NCBI RefSeq assembly: GCF_015708085.1
Contig: NZ_JADNYM010000003.1
Span: 139,775 to 203,774, forward strand
Reading direction: 5' to 3'
Origin: Arthrobacter terrae
GTDB lineage: Bacteria; Actinomycetota; Actinomycetes; Actinomycetales; Micrococcaceae
Length of the DNA: 64,000 nucleotides
Part shown: one piece after another, positions 1-9,019 of the stretch
Numbering within the stretch: the stretch's first letter is position 1
How the letters are laid out: each line of letters opens with the position of its first letter
The notes under the pieces: generated by a model
The model's input: only the letters and a program-made list of their open reading frames with translations
The model's database searches: none
Told to the model about the DNA's origin: nothing
Program-made: the position numbers and the translations under genes

Positions 1-1539
1 GTCCAGCTGTCCGGTGCTGATATCCAGGTTCTTGTGCAGGAAGTCATAGCCGGATTCGGGCGTCCATCTTCCCGTGCCCCAACGGGCGGGAATCTCCAGC
101 TCCAGGTGGACACCGATATCGAACACGACCCTGGCTGCCCGCATCCGCTGGCCATCCAGCATCCCCATCTTGTCGCCCGGGTCAGAGAGGTAACCCAGCT
201 GCTCCATCAACCGTTCGGCGTAAAGCGCCCAGCCTTCGCCGTGTCCGGAGACCCAGCAGGCGTTGCGCCGCCACTTGTTCAACAGCCCGCTCTGATACGT
301 TGCGGTCGCCACCTGCAGATGGTGTCCGGGCACGCCCTCGTGATAGACCGTTGTGGTCTCCGCCCATGTGGTGAATGAATCCTCACCGGCGGGCACGGAC
401 CACCACATCCGTCCCGGACGGGAGAAGTCCTCGCTGGGGCCGGTGTAGTAAATGCCGCCTTCCTGCGTTGGGGCGATCCGGCATTCGAGGGTGCGCATAA
501 TGTCCGGGATCTCGAAGTGCACGCCGGCAAGTTCCGTGACAGCCTTGTCCGCTAGCTCCTGCATCCAACTCTGCAGTGCAGCAGTGCCCTGCAGCGTGCG
601 GGCGGGGTCCTCGTTGAGCAGTTTCTTGGCCTCGGCGATGCCTGCACCGGGCTTGATTTGCTCTGCTACCTGCTCCTGCTCGGCAATGATACGGTCCAGT
701 TCTTCCACGCCCCAGGCGTACGTTTCGTCCAGGTCGACGGCGGAACCAAGGAAGGCGCGGGAGGCCAGCGCGTAGCGGGCGCGGCCGACGGCGTCCTTCT
801 CCGGTGCCGCCGGCAGCAGCTCCTCGCGCAGGAAACGGCTCAGCACGCCATACGCTCCGCGGGCTGCCTGTGCTGCTTCCTGCAGTCCTGCCATCGTCGA
901 CGGCGGCAGTGCGGTGCCGCCGTGGTTCTGTGTGTCCTGATTGTCCTGTGCTTCCTGATTATTCAGGCGGGCAGCGGCGGCCATGGCAGCGAAAAAACCG
1001 TCCTCGGCCGCATGCCGGTCGGCCTGCCCGATCACATTTTTCACCTGTCGACGGGCCGCAATAAGACCGCGCTCCCAGCCGGCCCGCAGGGATTGGATGT
1101 AGCCGTCGATTGCGGCGGGAACGTTCATCATGCGGCCCGCGATGTGTTCCCAGTGCTCCACCGTGGCGGTCGGCATCAGATCGAAAATAGCCCGGATATT
1201 TTGCGCCGGACAGGCGATGTTGTTCAGGTCCGCAAGATTCCAACCGGTGGCGTGCAGCTGTAGGTCCAGGCCCAGCCGCTCGCGCATTGCGTGCAGCGTG
1301 GTGGCATCCACGGCGTCCTCCGGCTCCAGCGCACTTAGCTGTTCCAGCGCCTGCTCAGCAGCGGCGGCGAAAGCGTCGTGGCCGGCAGGGGAGTAGTCGC
1401 GGTATTCCCTCTCATGGCCCGGAAGCCCCAGCTCGGTGGCGAAGCCGGGATCCAATTCCAGTAGCCGCTGCGTGTAGGCGTCCGCCACGGCATCGATGGC
1501 CGTGGACTTCCGGGAGGGTTTCAACGCGTTGATAGTCAT
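1..1539 (-). CDS. DUF885 family protein (putative metal-dependent hydrolase), C-terminus cut by window edge
   Basis: The reading frame starts at the ATG at 1539 (MTINALK...) and stays open for 513 codons to the window edge, so the C-terminus is missing. Around residue 400 it carries YHEGVPGHH, the HEG..GHH signature of the DUF885 family, which resembles a zinc-peptidase active site. Members are usually 550-600 residues, so roughly 50 residues lie outside the window. No signal peptide is visible, so it is probably cytoplasmic. The substrate is unknown; some actinobacterial members are annotated as putative dipeptidases. The start is divergent from the small membrane-protein gene at 1586, with a very short shared upstream region. 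Family assignment is secure, function is not. Confidence 0.85.
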   Translation of the reverse strand, partial: MTINALKPSRKSTAIDAVADAYTQRLLELDPGFATELGLPGHEREYRDYSPAGHDAFAAAAEQALEQLSALEPEDAVDATTLHAMRERLGLDLQLHATGWNLADLNNIACPAQNIRAIFDLMPTATVEHWEHIAGRMMNVPAAIDGYIQSLRAGWERGLIAARRQVKNVIGQADRHAAEDGFFAAMAAAARLNNQEAQDNQDTQNHGGTALPPSTMAGLQEAAQAARGAYGVLSRFLREELLPAAPEKDAVGRARYALASRAFLGSAVDLDETYAWGVEELDRIIAEQEQVAEQIKPGAGIAEAKKLLNEDPARTLQGTAALQSWMQELADKAVTELAGVHFEIPDIMRTLECRIAPTQEGGIYYTGPSEDFSRPGRMWWSVPAGEDSFTTWAETTTVYHEGVPGHHLQVATATYQSGLLNKWRRNACWVSGHGEGWALYAERLMEQLGYLSDPGDKMGMLDGQRMRAARVVFDIGVHLELEIPARWGTGRWTPESGYDFLHKNLDISTGQLD

Positions 1540-1585
1540 CCAACCGAGCCTACCGGGGAAGGAACGCCCGTGGTAGACCGGACTT

Positions 1586-2083
1586 ATGAATATGATGCGA
1601 GGACTTCTCAGTGGTGCCGCGGCCGGAGCTGCAGGCACTACGGCGCTGAATGCCGTCACCTATCTGGATATGGTCCTGCGAGCCCGGCCCACTAGCGAAA
1701 CGCCTGAAAAGACGGTGGAAAAGCTCACCGAAGTAGCCCACCTTCAGATCCCGGGCGATGACGGCGAGAGAAAGAACCGGGTGGCAGGCCTCGGCCCCAT
1801 TACGGGTCTGACTGTCGGAGTCGGAGTTGGTATGGTGTTGGGCGGTGCCCGAGCCGCAGGTCTGTGTCCCGGTACCGCCATGAGCACATTACTGGGTGCC
1901 GGTGGCGCGATGGCAGGTTCCGACGTCCCGATGGCCGCGCTGGGGATCACTGATCCACGGTCCTGGTCCGTGGTCGGCTGGATGAGCGACATAGTCCCGC
2001 ATCTCGCCTACGGAGTGGTGACCGCGGCACTGCTCCATCAGCTGCTGCCCAAATCCACCCGCGCCCGCTCCATCCCCGGCTAG
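1586..2083 (+). CDS. Small glycine/alanine-rich predicted membrane protein
   Basis: A 165-residue protein that I cannot assign to a named family. It begins MNMMRGLLSG and has Gly/Ala-rich hydrophobic stretches near residues 5-25, 68-92, 108-128 and 138-155, separated by a charged segment (about 35-65). This suggests three or four short membrane helices. The start lies only 46 bp from the divergent DUF885 start and has no good Shine-Dalgarno. The ATG three codons in (MMRG) is an alternative. Codon use resembles the surrounding genes, so I think it is expressed. Function unknown. Confidence 0.6.
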   Translation: MNMMRGLLSGAAAGAAGTTALNAVTYLDMVLRARPTSETPEKTVEKLTEVAHLQIPGDDGERKNRVAGLGPITGLTVGVGVGMVLGGARAAGLCPGTAMSTLLGAGGAMAGSDVPMAALGITDPRSWSVVGWMSDIVPHLAYGVVTAALLHQLLPKSTRARSIPG

Positions 2084-2163
2084 GTCTGTGCGATCCGGAT
2101 ACTGCAAAGGGTTACCCGAACCCGAATGCGGATCTGTCGAAATGTCAGTCCCTGCGAAAACTT

Positions 2164-2205
2164 GGTTGCAGCGCATGCACTGCAACCACTGCATGCAGTG
2201 CAGGC
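2164..2205. terminator. Two overlapping, mutually exclusive inverted repeats between convergent genes
   Basis: The arm GGTTGCA (2164-2170) can pair with TGCAACC (2181-2187). Alternatively GCATGCACTGCA (2173-2184) can pair with TGCAGTGCAGGC (2194-2205) with one mismatch. The two stems share bases 2181-2184, so only one can form at a time. The site lies between the convergent ends of the membrane-protein gene (2083) and accE (2299). A bidirectional termination role is plausible, but no T-tract follows either stem. Confidence 0.35.
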
Positions 2206-2298
2206 AAGTCTGGAATCGGATGTAGCTCTCCGTAGGGGACCGTGGCCCGCGCACTTCCCAGCATATTTTTGGCCCTGCGGCGCCGGGGTTCCGGTAAC

Positions 2299-2514
2299 TT
2301 AGCCGCGGCTGCGGCGCCAGGCTCCGGGTCCGGGCTTCGGGGCGAGGTTGAGGGCGGTGCGGCGCGCCCAATGCCGCTGTGGAGGCCGTGCCGGAGCATC
2401 GTCGTTGGCCGTTTGGAGAGCGAGCACAACGGCGGTCAGGGCTGCGAGCTCCTCGGCCGTCGGGCTTCCCTTAACGACGCGCAGAAAATCGGCCGGGGTG
2501 CTGGTGGTACTCAC
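2299..2514 (-). CDS. accE: Acyl-CoA carboxylase epsilon subunit
   Basis: A 71-residue protein with the layout of the actinobacterial ACC epsilon family. [17 protein letters not shown] near the N-terminus matches the conserved V-V-(K/R)-G-x-P-T-x-E-E-L-A-A-L segment. It is followed by a variable linker and a basic Trp-containing tail (GAWRRSRG). These subunits stabilise the alpha/beta complex of acetyl/propionyl-CoA carboxylases in Actinomycetota. The gene starts with GTG at 2514 and overlaps the pccB stop as GTGA, so translation is probably coupled. The position directly after the carboxyltransferase gene supports the assignment. Confidence 0.85.
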   Translation of the reverse strand: MSTTSTPADFLRVVKGSPTAEELAALTAVVLALQTANDDAPARPPQRHWARRTALNLAPKPGPGAWRRSRG

Positions 2515-4094
2515 AGTGGGATGTTTCCGTGTTTTTTCGCCGGCAGGCTGGCGCGTTTGTCGCGCAGGGCACGGAGGCCGCGGATCAGGGCGATGCGGGT
2601 GTCCGACGGGGCAATCACCGCATCCACATAACCTAATTGCGCGGCTTGATAAGGATTGAGCAGCTCCTCCTCATACTGGCGGACCACATCCTGGCGCTTT
2701 TGCTCCACGTCGCCGCCCTCGGCGGCCACCGCGGCCAGTTCGCGGCGATACAGAATATTGACCGCACCCTGGGCACCCATCACGCCGATCTGCGCAGTTG
2801 GCCACGCGAGGTTCAGGTCTGCGCCGAGCTTTTTGGAGCCCATCACAATGTAGGCTCCGCCGTAAGCCTTGCGGGTGATGACCGTCAGCTTGGGCACGGT
2901 GGCCTCGGCATAGGCGTACAGCAGTTTGGCCCCGCGGCGGATAATGCCCTGGAACTCCTGATCTTTGCCCGGCAGGAAGCCCGGCACATCCACGAGGGTG
3001 ATGATCGGGATATTGAACGCGTCGCAATGCCGGACAAAGCGCGCGCCCTTCTCCGAGGCATTGATATCCAGGGTGCCGGCGAACTGCATCGGCTGGTTGG
3101 CCACGATGCCAACAGTATGTCCCTCTATGCGGCCGTAACCGATGATGATGTTCGGTGCGTACAGGGCCTGCATCTCCAGGAAGTGGCCGTCGTCGACAAT
3201 CTGCTCGATTACCGCACGCATGTCGTAGGGCTGATTCGCTGAATCCGGAACCAGCGCATCGAGGGTCAGGTCGCCGTCGTCGACCTCCAGTTCCTGCTCG
3301 TGCTCCGTTACCGGCCCCTCGGCCAAATTGTTGGAGGGCAGGAAATCCAGCAATTCACGGACAAATTCAACGGCATCGGGCTCATCCGTTGCCAGGTAAG
3401 TGGAGGTGCCGGTGGTGGTGTTGTGCTGGCGGGCGCCTCCGAGGGTCTCCATGTCCACGTCCTCGCCGGTCACGGTCCTGATCACGTCGGGACCGGTGAT
3501 GAACATGTGGCTGGTTTTATCCACCATGACCACGTAATCCGTCAGTGCGGGCGAGTACGCGGCACCTCCCGCGGATGGACCCATGATCAGGGAAATCTGC
3601 GGGACCACGCCCGAGGCATGCACGTTGTTGCGGAAAATGTCCGCAAACATGGCCAAGGAGGCTACGCCCTCCTGGATGCGTGCGCCGCCGCCGTCCAGGA
3701 TACCGACAACGGGGCAGCCATTGCGCAGCGCGAACTCCTGCACCTTGACGATTTTTTCGCCGTTAACCTGGCTGAGCGAACCGCCATAAACGGTGAAGTC
3801 CTGGCTGTAGACCGCGACCGGACGACCGTCTACCGTGCCGTAACCCGATACCAGACCATCGCCCAGGGGTTTCTTTTTCTCCATGCCGAAGGCCGTGGAC
3901 CGGTGCGTTGCCAGGGCGTCGAACTCGGTGAAGGAGCCCGGATCGAGAAGCATGTCGATGCGCTCGCGGGCGGTGTGCTTGCCGCGGGCGTGCTGCTTTT
4001 CGACGGCGGCAGGACCGGAAGGCTGCTCGGCCGCGGTCAACCGGTCACGGAAATCCGCGATCTTACCGGCGGTTGTGGTCAGATCGTGGCTCAT
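2511..4094 (-). CDS. pccB: Acyl-CoA (propionyl/acetyl-CoA) carboxylase beta subunit, carboxyltransferase
   Basis: This 527-residue carboxyltransferase moves the carboxyl group from biotin to acetyl- or propionyl-CoA to make malonyl- or methylmalonyl-CoA. The N-terminal crotonase-like half holds the oxyanion segment [11 protein letters not shown]. The C-terminal half holds [35 protein letters not shown] near the N-terminus is typical of PccB/AccD5 proteins. I chose the ATG at 4094 (MSHDLTTT) because GGAG lies six bases upstream; the frame is open 17 codons further. It is co-transcribed with accE through a GTGA overlap. The biotin-carrying alpha subunit is not in this window. Confidence 0.93.
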   Translation of the reverse strand: MSHDLTTTAGKIADFRDRLTAAEQPSGPAAVEKQHARGKHTARERIDMLLDPGSFTEFDALATHRSTAFGMEKKKPLGDGLVSGYGTVDGRPVAVYSQDFTVYGGSLSQVNGEKIVKVQEFALRNGCPVVGILDGGGARIQEGVASLAMFADIFRNNVHASGVVPQISLIMGPSAGGAAYSPALTDYVVMVDKTSHMFITGPDVIRTVTGEDVDMETLGGARQHNTTTGTSTYLATDEPDAVEFVRELLDFLPSNNLAEGPVTEHEQELEVDDGDLTLDALVPDSANQPYDMRAVIEQIVDDGHFLEMQALYAPNIIIGYGRIEGHTVGIVANQPMQFAGTLDINASEKGARFVRHCDAFNIPIITLVDVPGFLPGKDQEFQGIIRRGAKLLYAYAEATVPKLTVITRKAYGGAYIVMGSKKLGADLNLAWPTAQIGVMGAQGAVNILYRRELAAVAAEGGDVEQKRQDVVRQYEEELLNPYQAAQLGYVDAVIAPSDTRIALIRGLRALRDKRASLPAKKHGNIPL

Positions 4095-4342
4095 ATGCGC
4101 TCCGGCTCGGTTGGCTGGTGGAATGGCGTTAAGTAGGAAACGCACAAAACAGGGGACGTCCTCACCAGTCTAATGAGGGGACGGGCAGGTATCTGTGTAG
4201 CAAACCTACAATTTCGCCGCAGTGCTCTAGCGGTGCAGGGCTAATGATCCGGAGCCAGCCCTCTCATAGCGTGCCGCACTATTGACCGGAACTGCGTTTC
4301 GAGTGGGAAGACAGTGCGCGACCTCGGGTCTAGGCTGGGCGC

Positions 4343-5200
4343 ATGAGGACGGTATCTGGGTCAGAGGCAGGGGTGAGGCGGTCATTGACGGGACGAACGC
4401 TGCTGATTTCCGGCGGCAGCCGCGGCATCGGCCTGGCCATCGCTTTGCGCGCGGCCCAGGACGGAGCCAACGTTGTGCTGCTGGCCAAGACAGGGGAGCC
4501 GCGCCCGTCCCTGGAAGGGACAGTCTTTACCGCTGCCGAACAGATCCGTGCCGCCGGTGGCCATGCGCTTGCCATGGTGGGCGATGTGCGCAGTGACGAT
4601 GACGTAGCCAACGCCGTTGCTGCCGCCGATACAACGTTTGGCGGCATCGACGTCGTCGTCAATAATGCTTCAGCCATCGACCTGTCCACAACTGACCAAC
4701 TGTCGATGAAGCGCTATGACCTAATGGCGGATATCAACGTGCGCGGGGCATTTATGCTCGCAAAGTTTTCTCTTCCGTCGCTGCGCAGATCAGCCAATCC
4801 GCACATTCTGACGCTCTCTCCGCCGCTGAATCTGGCTCCGCGTTGGGCCGGGGCGCATTTGGGCTACACGATGGCTAAATACGCCATGAGCCTGATCACA
4901 CTCGGGCTGGCGGAGGAGCTGAAGGAGGACGGGATTGCGGTGAATTCGCTGTGGCCGTGCACGCTCATTAATACAGCTGCGGTTCGAAACATGCCCGACG
5001 GCGAACGGTTGGCGGAAGGGGCGCGGCGACCGGATATTGTGGCCGACGCCGCGCATGCTGTTTTGACTCGATCCAGCCGCGAAACCACGGGGAATTTCTT
5101 CACCGATGAGCAGGTGCTCGCGGAGGAGGGGATCACGGACTTCACCGCCTACAATTCCGGTGCTCCGGGCAGCCCACCGGTGCCGGATATCTTTCTCTGA
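4343..5200 (+). CDS. SDR family oxidoreductase (HSDL2-like)
   Basis: A 285-residue short-chain dehydrogenase. It has the glycine-rich cofactor motif SGGSRGIG (about residues 23-30), the NNAS motif (about 108-111) and the catalytic YTMAK (about 175-179). The stretch WAGAHLGYTMAKYAMS and the ending VPDIFL resemble the hydroxysteroid-dehydrogenase-like-2 subgroup, whose substrates are poorly known. Oxidation or reduction of a lipid or fatty-acyl intermediate is therefore only an inference. It is a single gene with 16 bp between its stop and a transposase remnant on the other strand. The start ATG has no strong ribosome site. Confidence 0.82.
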   Translation: MRTVSGSEAGVRRSLTGRTLLISGGSRGIGLAIALRAAQDGANVVLLAKTGEPRPSLEGTVFTAAEQIRAAGGHALAMVGDVRSDDDVANAVAAADTTFGGIDVVVNNASAIDLSTTDQLSMKRYDLMADINVRGAFMLAKFSLPSLRRSANPHILTLSPPLNLAPRWAGAHLGYTMAKYAMSLITLGLAEELKEDGIAVNSLWPCTLINTAAVRNMPDGERLAEGARRPDIVADAAHAVLTRSSRETTGNFFTDEQVLAEEGITDFTAYNSGAPGSPPVPDIFL

Positions 5201-5215
5201 ACCGTCATCTCCCGC

Positions 5216-5575
5216 TCAGACGGTGAGGCCGCCGGTGGAGGGGGAGATCATCACGGTTTCGTCGATGCTGGCGAGCCGATCGAGCAGGTCGCGAACGCAG
5301 TGGTGTTCGCGGCGTTCCGGGCTTCTGGGCGCATGAGGTGAGCGGCTTGCAGGGCCAGGACGCAGGTGAAGGTGTGGATGCGGATATTGTGTTCGGTCCA
5401 GTGGTTCATCGGTGAAAACGACACGACGTGGGTCCTTGAGCTGGCGGAATCCGAATTCGGCATCGGATTGGGATCGGTAGGGCGCTACTACCTCGGCGAT
5501 GGGCCAGTCCTCGTGGATGGTGCGTGCGGCCGCGGTGCGGCGGGTCTTCCCGCGGGTCAGCCAGAAGCTGCTGTC
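5216..5575 (-). pseudogene. IS1634-type transposase remnant (C-terminal part, frameshifted)
   Basis: Reading the minus strand in pieces gives a recognisable IS4/IS1634-type transposase C-terminus. First comes WPIAEVVAPYRSQSDAEFGF with RQLKD (about 5520-5438). A frame change follows to SFSPMNHWTEHNIRIHTF and CVLALQAAHLM (about 5430-5320). A second change leads to VRDLLDRLASIDETV, ending in a TGA at 5216-5218. At least two frameshifts and the loss of most of the gene make it non-functional. No inverted terminal repeats were identified. It marks the neighbourhood as a former insertion site. Confidence 0.75.
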
Positions 5576-5875
5576 ACGGTGACCGCCGCCCGACTGCTGT
5601 GTCGGAAATCAGCAGCCCCCGGCTTTTCTAACCGGCGCGGGGACAGGCTTTTTTGATACTGGGAGCTAGCCAATGGGACTGGAATCAAGCAGGGCCTAAC
5701 CAGTGTTCGAGCGGTCGGAACAGTGGATGTCTCCGCTACGCCTGAAGGTGGCGCATAGCCTCTGGTCGGTACCGGGTCATACGGAGAAGCGATTAATCGA
5801 GAGAATTCTCGGCCATTCTCCGAGACTATCTGCGTCCCAAGAATCGCCAGCATGGTCTTTACCAAAGGACGTTAA

Positions 5876-5902
5876 CTTGTATAAGGAGAGAAGGAGTACA
5901 AG
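5876..5902 (+). promoter_or_regulatory. Inverted repeat over the ribosome-binding site of the antitoxin gene
   Basis: CTTGTA at 5876-5881 and TACAAG at 5897-5902 form a perfect 6-bp inverted repeat. The enclosed loop contains the purine-rich Shine-Dalgarno (GGAG at 5893-5896), and the right arm abuts the ATG at 5903. It could be an operator for the ribbon-helix-helix antitoxin, since such proteins normally repress their own operon. It could also be a small RNA hairpin hiding the ribosome site. Confidence 0.4.
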
Positions 5903-6136
5903 ATGGCGAAGACACCGATGAATGTGTGGATCGACAGGGACCTGGATAGTCGTCTCGATGCCCCCGCGAAGAGAACCGGGCGCACAAAGAGCTTCTACGC
6001 GGTTGAGGCGATAAAGGAATTCCTCCAAGCGCAGGAGGACTATTTCCTGGCGAAGGACTCCCGCGCGGAGTTCTGCAACTCTGGCGAAGCCGCAATCGAC
6101 ATGGAAGACGTTGATTGGGACAGCCTCGATCGATGA
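5903..6136 (+). CDS. RelB/DinJ-like ribbon-helix-helix antitoxin
   Basis: This 77-residue protein starts MAKTPMNVWIDRDLDSRLD, a ribbon-helix-helix strand and helix. It continues with RTKSFYAVEAIKEFL and an acidic tail (DMEDVDWDSLDR) of the kind that wraps a RelE toxin. It should bind DNA as a dimer, neutralise a cognate toxin and repress its own promoter. A good Shine-Dalgarno precedes the ATG. The stop overlaps the next ATG as ATGA, the usual toxin-antitoxin layout. The toxin frame is broken after about 26 family-like residues, so this is an orphan antitoxin. It sits next to the transposase remnant. Confidence 0.8.
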   Translation: MAKTPMNVWIDRDLDSRLDAPAKRTGRTKSFYAVEAIKEFLQAQEDYFLAKDSRAEFCNSGEAAIDMEDVDWDSLDR

Positions 6137-6243
6137 CATACCGGATCCGTTTCACGCCCAAGGCAAGCAAACAGGTCGGCCGCCTCGACAAACCGATTGC
6201 CCGCCGCATATGCCGATCCACTGCGAACGCATCACCTGGATGA
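6133..6243 (+). pseudogene. RelE-type toxin, truncated and frameshifted
   Basis: The frame begins ATG at 6133, overlapping the antitoxin stop by 4 bp. It reads MTYRIRFTPKASKQVGRLD and then KPIARRI, a good match to the start of RelE/ParE toxins (normally about 85-95 residues). It then diverges and stops after 36 codons at 6243. Downstream, out-of-frame pieces up to about 6330 (ERIT, LDDAGDS, EENICRRQLRHREI) may be decayed toxin sequence with several indels. No intact catalytic C-terminus can be made in any frame, so the toxin is dead. Confidence 0.7.
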
Positions 6244-6588
6244 CGCAGGCGATTCGGCGTCTCTTAACCGATGCCATGGAAGAGAACATCTGCCGTCGAC
6301 AACTGCGGCACCGGGAAATCACAGAACGCCGCCGCCAACCGCTGAACTTCACCGCAGATCCTTGGCCGGGCCGGCATCCCCGCGTCGAAAGCGGGCAGCT
6401 GAAAATTAAGCCATCACAAATGCTGACTGGACCGGCGGTTGTGCCGATAGGAACAGTGGCGTGATCCTGCAAGGGTGAGGCCACGTGCGGATGCCATGCA
6501 CATGACATCCGTTCCTTCATAGCCGTTTGGACGCCTTCACCAAGGCTGCGAACCGCACGGCTTCCCCAAAACGATTTGGTTTGGTCTC
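6244..6588. other. Intergenic stretch with decayed toxin sequence, otherwise nothing recognised
   Basis: The first 90 bases probably continue the decayed RelE gene. The rest, up to the CAP-protein start, has open stretches on both strands with no family resemblance I can name and no ribosome sites. I see no tRNA, terminator with a T-tract or clear promoter. Confidence 0.4.
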
Positions 6589-7836
6589 ATGAGAAAACTT
6601 GCACTCAGGGCTTCCCTTATGCCCACCACCGTCGCGCTCGCCATTGCCCTGGTCTCCTTTTCCGCCGGAGCCGGAACCGCTGTAGAGCTGCCTCCCGTTT
6701 CCGAGACTGCGCCGGTGCTACCTGTCACGCCCCAGCCGTCACCGGGTCTGGCACCACCTGCCGGAGCGATCCCGCCGCCGGAAAATGTTGCTGTGCCGCC
6801 CTTGCCTGCGTCAGCGACATCATCATCGAAAGCCTCGTACGCACGCAAGGTCTTCGATCTGATGAACGTACAACGACGGGCGGCCGGCGTGCCATCGCTG
6901 CGCTGGAATCAGAGCGTCGCCAACGTGTCACAGGCCTGGGCCGATCACCTTGGCCAAGCCACCAAGAGCGCCTCCTTCGATTGGGGGCGCATCCACAGAA
7001 CGGACGGCGGAGGTTCCCTGATTCCGTCCGGGGCCACTTGGTATGGCGAGATCATCGCCTTCAACTTCACGGAGGCTAACATCGTAAATTGGTGGATGGG
7101 CTCACCGCCCCACAAGGCGGCCATGCTGGACTGGAGAGAGACTGATACCGGTGTTGGGGTGGTGGTGCCCACCAGCGGGCCGTACCAAGGCTGGCACTTG
7201 GTTGTCGCCAACCTCGCAGGCTATCCGGCCTCCGCAGCGCCCGTGGCCAAGCCTGCCCCACCAGTGTCACCGTTCAGTGACTTGGTGGCTGGTCAGCCGT
7301 TCCTCAAAGAGATGAACTGGATGGCCAGCAGGAAAATTTCAACCGGTTACTCTGCGGCGAACGGGACCAAAAGCTACCATCCGCTGGAACAGGTGAATCG
7401 TGATGCGATGGCTGCCTTCATGTACCGGTTGGCGGGTTCTCCCTCCTATACGCCGCCAAAGACCTCCCCCTTCACGGATGTCAAACGGGGGCAGCAGTTC
7501 TACAAGGAAATCTGCTGGCTGGCCAGCAAAAAGATCACTACCGGCTATCCCGGTGCACGTGGAACGAAAGCATATCGTCCGCTCCAACCCATCGGCCGTG
7601 ATGCGATGGCCGCTTTCATGTACCGGTTGTCAGGGTCCCCTTCGTACATGCCGCCGAGGACCTCACCGTTCGCCGATGTTAAGAGTACTCAGCAGTATTA
7701 CAAGGAGATTTCCTGGCTGGCTGCGAAAGGTATTTCGACCGGCTGGGACGAAGCACACGGGAGGAAGAATTACCGCTCCCTGCAGCAGATCAACCGGGAT
7801 GCGATGGCGGCTTTCATGTACCGCTGGGCCAATTAG
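6589..7836 (+). CDS. Secreted CAP-domain protein with three S-layer-homology-like repeats
   Basis: The 415-residue protein opens with a Sec signal peptide (MRKLALRASLMPTTVALAIA, hydrophobic to about residue 28) and a Pro-rich linker (about 35-80). A CAP/SCP domain follows (about 85-215), with FDLMNVQRRAAGVPSLRWN, the mid-domain GEIIAFNF and the signature SPPHKAAMLD. Three repeats of about 65 residues then start at about 222, 288 and 353. Each has the pattern SPF.D...QF.KEI.WLA...I.TGY and ends RDAMAAFMYRL. Such S-layer-like repeats occur in exported Micrococcaceae enzymes and probably attach the protein to the wall. The CAP substrate is unknown. It is a monocistronic gene beside mobile debris. 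Confidence 0.85.
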   Translation: MRKLALRASLMPTTVALAIALVSFSAGAGTAVELPPVSETAPVLPVTPQPSPGLAPPAGAIPPPENVAVPPLPASATSSSKASYARKVFDLMNVQRRAAGVPSLRWNQSVANVSQAWADHLGQATKSASFDWGRIHRTDGGGSLIPSGATWYGEIIAFNFTEANIVNWWMGSPPHKAAMLDWRETDTGVGVVVPTSGPYQGWHLVVANLAGYPASAAPVAKPAPPVSPFSDLVAGQPFLKEMNWMASRKISTGYSAANGTKSYHPLEQVNRDAMAAFMYRLAGSPSYTPPKTSPFTDVKRGQQFYKEICWLASKKITTGYPGARGTKAYRPLQPIGRDAMAAFMYRLSGSPSYMPPRTSPFADVKSTQQYYKEISWLAAKGISTGWDEAHGRKNYRSLQQINRDAMAAFMYRWAN

Positions 7837-8095
7837 CCGGGGAAGCGGGGAAACCGGGCCGCATATATTGATCGAATATGACGAGTTACTCCTAATGGCA
7901 GGATTCCCCCTTGCCCCGTTTTACCGAAAAATCGTATTCACTCAGTCCTGACGGGAAGACGCGCTCCCGCCGGGCCTGGCCGAAAGGCCCCCGGATCCCT
8001 AACAAAGTGGGGCCCGTCCTGCCTTCTGTTTCTCGACGTCTGCCCAGCAGTACAGCGCCATACAGCGGGTGTAGGCCGAGGCATAGAGTGGAGAG

Positions 8096-9019
8096 ATGGA
8101 TGACATCGGGTGGACCTTGTCAGAAACGGTGCTGAAAATCCCGGGGGCCAGCCCGAAGGCATCGGCGGGAACAGGAGGGAAAGCCCGCCGGGGAGCGGGA
8201 GCGGGAGCCGTAATGGCCAGCATTGCGCTCGCTGTCAGCGCCTGTACCGGGTCGTTTTCCGGTCCTGAGCCCTCCGCAGACCCAACATCCGGCTCAGTAT
8301 CTCCCGGCGCCGCGACGTCCAGCACATTGGCGGAGCCGAATGCGACCGGCGCCGAGCCGGAATTTTCGCCCTACGGACAACCTGTAATCTCCGGGAAGGG
8401 CATGGGCAAGGGAAGCTTTGAACTACCGGTGCCGCTGAAGGCGGGTCAGAGGGTTGCTGTCACGGCTTCCTGTATTGGCAGCGGAATGGTACATATCAGC
8501 AGCGACGCCGGGACGGTGGACAGCGCTGCCAGCTGCACCAACCCCGGCGGCTTTTTGGCCGAAATCGGGGTGAAGGATCCCGGAGCCGATCAGAAGATAT
8601 CCATGGACGCTGGCCCCGGTAACCAGTTCTGGCTCAAGGTTTTTGTTATGGACGCTCCAAGCATGGCGCCAGTGGAGGCGGGGGCAGCAGCCAGCCCGGA
8701 GACGGTGGAGTGGGCTAAGTCGGCTATCAAACCGGAAGGCATCGAGATCGCCCGGTTCGTGGACACGGGATCGGGTACGATCGCCAAGGTAATTCAAGTG
8801 CAACCGGGAATCTACAAGTGGACCGTCGCGTGCCGTGGCGGGGGCCATCTGCAGCTGACGTTCCCCGGCGACGATGACAAACCAGCGCAGGGGATGGCCT
8901 GTACGGACGGCGGAGTGGCCAGCAAAGTCGTCGACGTTCAAGCCGCTTCAACGGTAAAGATGACTGCGGAGCTGAGCCAGCGTGGCGACCTGATGTCGGT
9001 CCTGACACGTCAGCCATAG
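8096..9019 (+). CDS. Predicted lipoprotein of unknown function
   Basis: A 307-residue protein with a hydrophobic stretch at about residues 38-52 ending in LAVSAC, a lipobox with Cys at about 52. A Ser/Pro/Thr-rich spacer (about 55-85) follows, then a folded region rich in Gly and Ala with several Cys (TASC, AASC, VAC, MAC). Four cysteines in the mature part suggest disulfides outside the membrane. The 40-residue N-terminal extension before the hydrophobic core is long for a signal peptide. The true start may be internal (GTG at 8129), although a GGAGAG sits just before the ATG at 8096. I recognise no domain. Confidence 0.65.
   Translation: MDDIGWTLSETVLKIPGASPKASAGTGGKARRGAGAGAVMASIALAVSACTGSFSGPEPSADPTSGSVSPGAATSSTLAEPNATGAEPEFSPYGQPVISGKGMGKGSFELPVPLKAGQRVAVTASCIGSGMVHISSDAGTVDSAASCTNPGGFLAEIGVKDPGADQKISMDAGPGNQFWLKVFVMDAPSMAPVEAGAAASPETVEWAKSAIKPEGIEIARFVDTGSGTIAKVIQVQPGIYKWTVACRGGGHLQLTFPGDDDKPAQGMACTDGGVASKVVDVQAASTVKMTAELSQRGDLMSVLTRQP

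Noticed and set aside
5603-5656. Possible terminator (GC stem then T-run) near the transposase remnant
   Set aside because: The arms pair poorly (only about four contiguous GC pairs) and the T-run is not adjacent to the stem.
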